From NCBI RefSeq assembly GCF_002795245.1, contig NZ_PGVG01000021.1, forward strand, positions 1-64,000: a DNA stretch of 64,000 bases, given 5' to 3'. Positions within the stretch are counted from its first letter, which is position 1. The number at the start of each line of letters is the position of its first letter. This DNA comes from Bradyrhizobium forestalis. Lineage in GTDB: Bacteria; Pseudomonadota; Alphaproteobacteria; Rhizobiales; Xanthobacteraceae. Positions 60,208 through 64,000 of this stretch are shown here, piece after piece. The notes below the pieces were generated by a model. The model saw only the letters and a program-made list of their open reading frames with translations, had not been told where the DNA came from and did not search any database. Both the position numbers and the translations under genes were made by a program.

Positions 60208-60279
60208 ATGTTGGTCAATACGATGCGAAGGCCGCGATGAAGGCAGCCTCCGCATGTCGGTCTAAAGAATGTGGGGGGC

Positions 60280-61242
60280 TTAGCGCGAGATCGGCGGTGC
60301 CGGCGGACCGGATGACTCGGCTGGTGCCGCGGGCGGGGCTGCGGCCGCGGACGCGGGAGGTGCCGGCTCCTGCTGCGGCTTGGCCGCCGGTTCGGACCTG
60401 GCCGCAGATGCGGCCGGCCTGGAAGCGGCCTCTTCCGCCGGCTTGGGCGCCGCCGGCTCGGCGGGCTTCGCGGCGGTAGGTGCAGGCGGCGTCACCTGCG
60501 GGACGGGGTCGGGTCGCAATGCCGGGGTCTCGCCGCCGCGCGGCTCGACCTTCGCACTATCAGGCTTGGTCTCGACGGGCTTCTCGGATGCCTTGCCGCT
60601 ATCGGGCTCGGCCTTGGCGCTGTCAGGCTTGACCGTCTCAGGCCTCGGCTCGGTCTTCTTGTCCTCGGTAGCCGGGGCGGCGGCATCGACCTTCGGGGCT
60701 TCCTCAGCCCCGGGTCTGGCGCGCCGCTTGCCTTTGCGTGCCTCGGGCGCGGCCTGTCCCTCCGGCTTCGCGCCGTCCTCGGCGGGCCGCGCAGCACGCT
60801 TCTGGCGCGCGCCGTCAGCGGCCGGAGCGGCGCCCTCGCCCTCCGGCTTGGCGGCCTCTTGCGAGCGCTGGCGGCGGCCCTGATGCTCAGGCGACTGACC
60901 CGGAGCGGTGCTCGCTTCCTTCTCCTTGGCGCCGTCCTTCTTGCCGTCCTTGGCCTGATAGCGGGTGTCGGTGGCACCATTCGAGACCAGGTAGGAGGCG
61001 AGGATGCCCGCCATGTCCGAGCTCGTGGTGTAGTGCTGGCGCAGGAAGCCCGGCAGCGAGCCCGGCGCCACGGACTTCAGCAGCCCGCGCGGGCTCTTGT
61101 GACAGGCATTGCAGGTCTGCGCGAAGAGCTGGGACGGGGTCTTGCCGGCCTCGAGGTTCGTCGCCTGCGCCAGAACGGAATCGGCCGCACCGAAGCCGAT
61201 CAGAAGCAATACCGTCGCGAGGCTGAGCGCTCGGCTCGACAT
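60280..61242 (-). CDS. Exported c-type cytochrome-like protein with long Pro/Ala/Glu/Lys-rich tail
   Basis: 320 residues from ATG 61242 (GGAG nine bases upstream; 61248 possible). Signal peptide ends DSVLAQATN. A single heme-binding CNACH motif (44-48) lies in SQLFAQTCNACHKSPRGLLK, and Met77 in TTSSDMAGILASYLV is a candidate sixth ligand, giving a short class I-like cytochrome domain of about 90 residues. The remaining 230 residues are low-complexity Ala/Pro/Lys/Glu, probably disordered. Function unknown; a periplasmic electron carrier tethered to the wall or another complex is possible. Confidence 0.75.
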   Translation of the reverse strand: MSSRALSLATVLLLIGFGAADSVLAQATNLEAGKTPSQLFAQTCNACHKSPRGLLKSVAPGSLPGFLRQHYTTSSDMAGILASYLVSNGATDTRYQAKDGKKDGAKEKEASTAPGQSPEHQGRRQRSQEAAKPEGEGAAPAADGARQKRAARPAEDGAKPEGQAAPEARKGKRRARPGAEEAPKVDAAAPATEDKKTEPRPETVKPDSAKAEPDSGKASEKPVETKPDSAKVEPRGGETPALRPDPVPQVTPPAPTAAKPAEPAAPKPAEEAASRPAASAARSEPAAKPQQEPAPPASAAAAPPAAPAESSGPPAPPISR

Positions 61243-61519
61243 TCCCATTATCTCCGTTGAATTTACGCGAATGCCGCCGGCATCCGGCGCGGCGGCGGTC
61301 ACCTTTTAACCGATTGGGCCGCGAATGGAAGCAGGCTCCATGCGCAAGGATGTGATTAAGCGGTTTTCGAATATCGGCTTTGAATACAGTGCAATAGCGC
61401 AGCCGGAACCGGCCCGCTAGATTTGGATGCAAACGCATAGGAACCGCTGCGGCGCCTGGGCGTCAGATATGAAGGCCAGGTTAGTCGCATCTTTCGGGTT
61501 CGCTCGAGAGGAAATGCCG

Positions 61520-62770
61520 ATGGACCGTTTGTTGCGTAGATTCCTGTCTCAATTCATCCGCCGCGGGTCGATGACGGTGACCAGCGCGAGCGGATCGAAG
61601 TTCACCGTCGGCGACGGCTCCGGCGAGCCGGTCGCGGTGCGCTTCGTCACCGCGGAGGCAGAGCGGAAGATCCTCATCAATCCCGAGCTGGGGCTTGGCG
61701 AGGCCTATATGGACGCCGAGTTCCTGGTCGAGCGCGGCACCATAGCTGATGCCCTCGCGATCCTGCTCGATCAACCCGACCTATTGCCGCAGTGGGCAAA
61801 GCCGTGGTGGCACCTGCGCTACCTGACGCGGCATCTGAAGCAGTTCAATCCCCGCACCCGCTCCCGCCACAACGTCGCTCATCACTACGATCTCGACGGC
61901 CGGCTCTATTCGCTCTTTCTCGATGCCGACAAGCAATATAGCTGCGCCTATTTCGAAACGCCCGAGATGCCGCTGGACGACGCTCAGCTCGCCAAGAAAC
62001 GGCACATTGCGGCGAAGCTTCTCATCAAGGACGGCCAGCGGGTGCTCGACATCGGCTCCGGCTGGGGCGGCCTCGGGCTCTATCTCGCCGAGGTCGCGGG
62101 CGCCGATGTCACCGGCGTCACGCTGTCGACCGAGCAGTTGCAGGTCGCCAATGCGCGCGCGGCCGAAAAGGGCCTGACGGCGTCGGCCAGATTCCTGCTC
62201 CAGGACTACCGCGACATTGACGGTAAGTTCGACCGCATCGTCTCGGTCGGCATGTTCGAGCATGTCGGGGCAAGGTTCTACGACGCCTATTTCCAGCGCT
62301 GCGCCGAACTGCTGAGCGAGGACGGCGTCATGCTGCTGCATTCGATCGGCCGTTCGCAGGGCCCGGATTCGACCAATCCCTGGATCGCCAAATACATCTT
62401 CCCCGGCGGCTACATCCCCGCCCTCTCGGAGGTGCTGCCGGCGATCGAGCGCGCCGGCCTCTTGGTCTGCGACATCGAGATCTTGCGCCTGCACTACGCC
62501 GAGACGCTGAAGGCCTGGCGGGAACGCTTCATGGCGCGGCGCGAGGAGGCCGTGCAGCTCTACGACGAACGCTTCGCCCTGATGTGGGAATTCTATCTGG
62601 CGGCCTGCGAGATGACGTTCCGCAAGCAGGCCATGATGAACTTCCAGGTCCAGCTCACTCATCGCCAGGGCGTGGTGCCCATGATCCGCGACTACATCCC
62701 GCGGGAGGAAGCCCGGCTGCGGGCTCGCGAAGGGGCGACCAAGCCCAGGCTCAAGCTGGCTGGTGAATAG
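61520..62770 (+). CDS. cfa: Cyclopropane-fatty-acyl-phospholipid synthase family methyltransferase
   Basis: 416 residues from ATG 61520 (AGAGGAA six bases upstream; 61514 and 61427 are in frame). Transfers a methylene from SAM to double bonds of membrane acyl chains. SAM-binding VLDIGSGWGGLGLYLAEVAG near 170, then TGVTLSTEQLQVANARA, RIVSVGMFEHVGARFYDAYF, and the C-terminal HRQGVVPMIRDYIPREE. RSRHNVAHHYDLDGRLYSLF is the family's conserved entry motif. Several paralogues usually exist in rhizobia, so cfa is a family-level label. Confidence 0.92.
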   Translation: MDRLLRRFLSQFIRRGSMTVTSASGSKFTVGDGSGEPVAVRFVTAEAERKILINPELGLGEAYMDAEFLVERGTIADALAILLDQPDLLPQWAKPWWHLRYLTRHLKQFNPRTRSRHNVAHHYDLDGRLYSLFLDADKQYSCAYFETPEMPLDDAQLAKKRHIAAKLLIKDGQRVLDIGSGWGGLGLYLAEVAGADVTGVTLSTEQLQVANARAAEKGLTASARFLLQDYRDIDGKFDRIVSVGMFEHVGARFYDAYFQRCAELLSEDGVMLLHSIGRSQGPDSTNPWIAKYIFPGGYIPALSEVLPAIERAGLLVCDIEILRLHYAETLKAWRERFMARREEAVQLYDERFALMWEFYLAACEMTFRKQAMMNFQVQLTHRQGVVPMIRDYIPREEARLRAREGATKPRLKLAGE

Positions 62771-63124
62771 GTCCAGATCTTAGTGACGCAGGGTCGAAAC
62801 CCCGGAAGTCCGGAAAGAGGCCGTTAACGCCAGTTGCGCCCGCAATTCCAGCAGGATCTCGGGTGCGACCGGCTGGCGGCGCACGTCGGGCCGCTCAGCG
62901 TGCTTCATGGCCGCGATCAATCCGGACAGCCACAGCCGGCTGCCCGCCTCGCTTCGCCAGTTCTGGTGCTGCCGTTCTGGCCGCATCGCGCGCCTCGTGT
63001 CCCTGTTGGCGGGAAATGGGACAATCTCCCGCCCGCCTGGCTGTTCCGGCTTACCCCCGAAAGAATCCGGGGAGATGTGATCTGCTTCACATAAGTCCGG
63101 TCGGGCCTGGCTTAGACCGTCGCC
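62771..63124. other. Gap between cfa and the microprotein gene
   Basis: 354 bases. No gene can be supported. A 68-codon open frame on the minus strand (62780-62986) ends in a coding-like stretch (VAPEILLELRAQLALTA) but has no good ribosome site. Promoter signals for the microprotein are expected near 63060-63115. Confidence 0.45.
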
Positions 63125-63244
63125 ATGAGCAAAGAGACCCGAACCTCATTCGACGTGCAGGACGACCTCCGCACCGATTACGCCCTGATCGCCACCGGCG
63201 TCGGGGCGGCCCTGGTTGCGTTGGTCTACCTCCTGCTGGTCTGA
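63125..63244 (+). CDS. 39-residue single-span membrane microprotein
   Basis: The frame ATG 63125 to TGA 63244 encodes MSKETRTSFDVQDDLRTDYA, then LIATGVGAALVALVYLLLV. The charged N-terminus and one C-terminal transmembrane helix ending at the stop make a classic tail-anchored-like small protein. Codon use is coding-like. It lies between cfa and dnaB; function unknown. Confidence 0.6.
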   Translation: MSKETRTSFDVQDDLRTDYALIATGVGAALVALVYLLLV

Positions 63245-63531
63245 ACCCGAGCCGAAGCCGGCCAGCGTGCGTCAATTGCGCGCGCTTCTCGATAGGTCTG
63301 CGCACCAGTCGAGGAGGTTCATGGGTTTCCGGATTCTTCCGTGCAGCGGCCGCTTCCAGGCGCACTGGTTCCGCGAAAATCCGTCAAGCGCGGCGCGCGG
63401 CGCGACTGCCAATCATCCACCATTTTAACTGAGCGGTTGATAGCGGCCAGCTTTCGCTTCCGCTTTGGCTTGAGGCGGCGCTTTATCCCGGCCCCGCATC
63501 CGCCCAAGAAAATTGCTAAGCACGTCCGACC

Positions 63532-64000
63532 ATGGCCCTGACTGATTCGAACGTTCTCAAACTCGCGCCCGATGCCGGAACTCCGACCTATCGGAGCGCG
63601 CCACATAATATCGAGGCGGAGCAGAGCCTTCTGGGTGCGATCCTGGTCAACAACGATGCCTTCTACCGCGTCTCCGACTTCCTGGAGGCGAAGCATTTCT
63701 TCGAGCCGCTGCACCAGACCATCTTCGAGACCGCCGGCAGCCTGATCCGGATGGGCAAGATCGCGACGCCCGTCACGCTGAAGACCTTCCTGCCCGCCGA
63801 TACCGATGTCGGCGGCATGACGATCGGGCAATATCTGGCGCGGCTCGCCGCCGAAGCCACCACCATCATCAACGCCCAGGACTACGGTCGCACCATCTAC
63901 GACCTGTCGCTCAGGCGCGACCTGATCGGCATCGGCGAGGACATGGTCAACGTCGCCTATGACGCGCCGGTCGACTTCCAGCCGCGGGCGCAGATCGAGG
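63532..64000 (+). CDS. dnaB: Replicative DNA helicase (3' end outside window)
   Basis: The first 156 residues from ATG 63532. APHNIEAEQSLLGAILVNND is the DnaB N-terminal signature, followed by FLEAKHFFEPLHQTIFETAG, MGKIATPVTLKTFL and TTIINAQDYGRTIYDLSLRR. The Walker-bearing RecA-like domain lies beyond the window. The rpsF-rpsR-rplI ... dnaB order is conserved in alphaproteobacteria, here interrupted by six small accessory genes. Confidence 0.96.
   Translation, partial: MALTDSNVLKLAPDAGTPTYRSAPHNIEAEQSLLGAILVNNDAFYRVSDFLEAKHFFEPLHQTIFETAGSLIRMGKIATPVTLKTFLPADTDVGGMTIGQYLARLAAEATTIINAQDYGRTIYDLSLRRDLIGIGEDMVNVAYDAPVDFQPRAQIE

Noticed and set aside
62780..62986. Possible small minus-strand gene
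   Set aside because: No good ribosome site, and the N-terminal part has no coding character; only the last 40 codons look plausible.
1..64000. tRNA, rRNA, prophage or insertion sequence
   Set aside because: No cloverleaf with a conserved T-loop, no rRNA segments, no integrase, transposase or phage structural gene seen on either strand.

Overview
The window is a piece of a high-GC alphaproteobacterial chromosome, almost certainly Bradyrhizobium or a close relative. The evidence is the uniform GC-rich codon use and several conserved gene orders: ppk-ppx, lptF-lptG-lptD-surA-pdxA-rsmA, fabD-fabG-acpP-fabF-mltG-yicC-gmk, and rpsF-rpsR-DUF2232-rplI upstream of dnaB. Small proteins and dispersed palindromic repeats that I associate with this genus are also present. 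I see no rRNA, tRNA, CRISPR array, prophage or intact insertion sequence.

Layout. 1-3214: polyphosphate kinase (5' end missing) and exopolyphosphatase. 3265-6670: a sensor kinase/response regulator/PepSY operon, divergent from a second PepSY gene and a cytochrome b561. 6710-11854: a small secreted Cys-rich protein, divergent from a heavy-metal RND efflux operon (adaptor, pump, DUF3240); a perfect FNR/FixK-type box lies between them. 11862-14264: a TonB-dependent siderophore receptor. 14412-18665: terC, ndk, small secreted and cytoplasmic proteins, and an ABC-F ATPase. 18820-25464: an accessory catabolic cluster of LeuC/LeuD-type dehydratase, 2-hydroxycarboxylate transporter, predicted Tat-exported haloacetate-dehalogenase-like hydrolase and Bug-type binding protein, divergent from a LysR regulator with a clear T-N11-A site. 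25608-28820: a membrane protein and a MarR / monooxygenase-like / cytochrome b561 cassette, flanked by a lipoprotein gene and a decayed copy of that gene's 3' end.

28940-39967: holC and pepA, divergent from the LPS-export and outer-membrane biogenesis operon, then a zinc alcohol dehydrogenase. 40042-47494: an accessory stretch with a large tandem-repeat autotransporter, a CBS-pair protein, small proteins, a repeat-rich gap, a caspase-like pseudogene and a Pro/Ala-rich membrane protein that overlaps gmk tail to tail. 47427-54134: the fatty-acid synthesis cluster on the minus strand. 54308-56041: a TetR/desaturase operon with a palindromic operator. 56582-59055: ribosomal protein operon. 59093-62770: a thioesterase/TetR operon, a c-type cytochrome-like protein and a cyclopropane-fatty-acid synthase family methyltransferase. 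63125-63244: a 39-residue membrane microprotein. 63532 to the end: the start of dnaB.

Most of the window is housekeeping. The least ordinary parts are the 18.8-25.5 kb catabolic cluster, the two divergent redox/stress modules (3.3-6.7 kb and 6.7-11.9 kb), the MarR cassette between repeated ends (26.6-28.8 kb), and the repeat-rich 40-46 kb stretch. I do not see a clearly new multi-gene defence or mobile system. All family names come from motif recognition by eye, without database searches.
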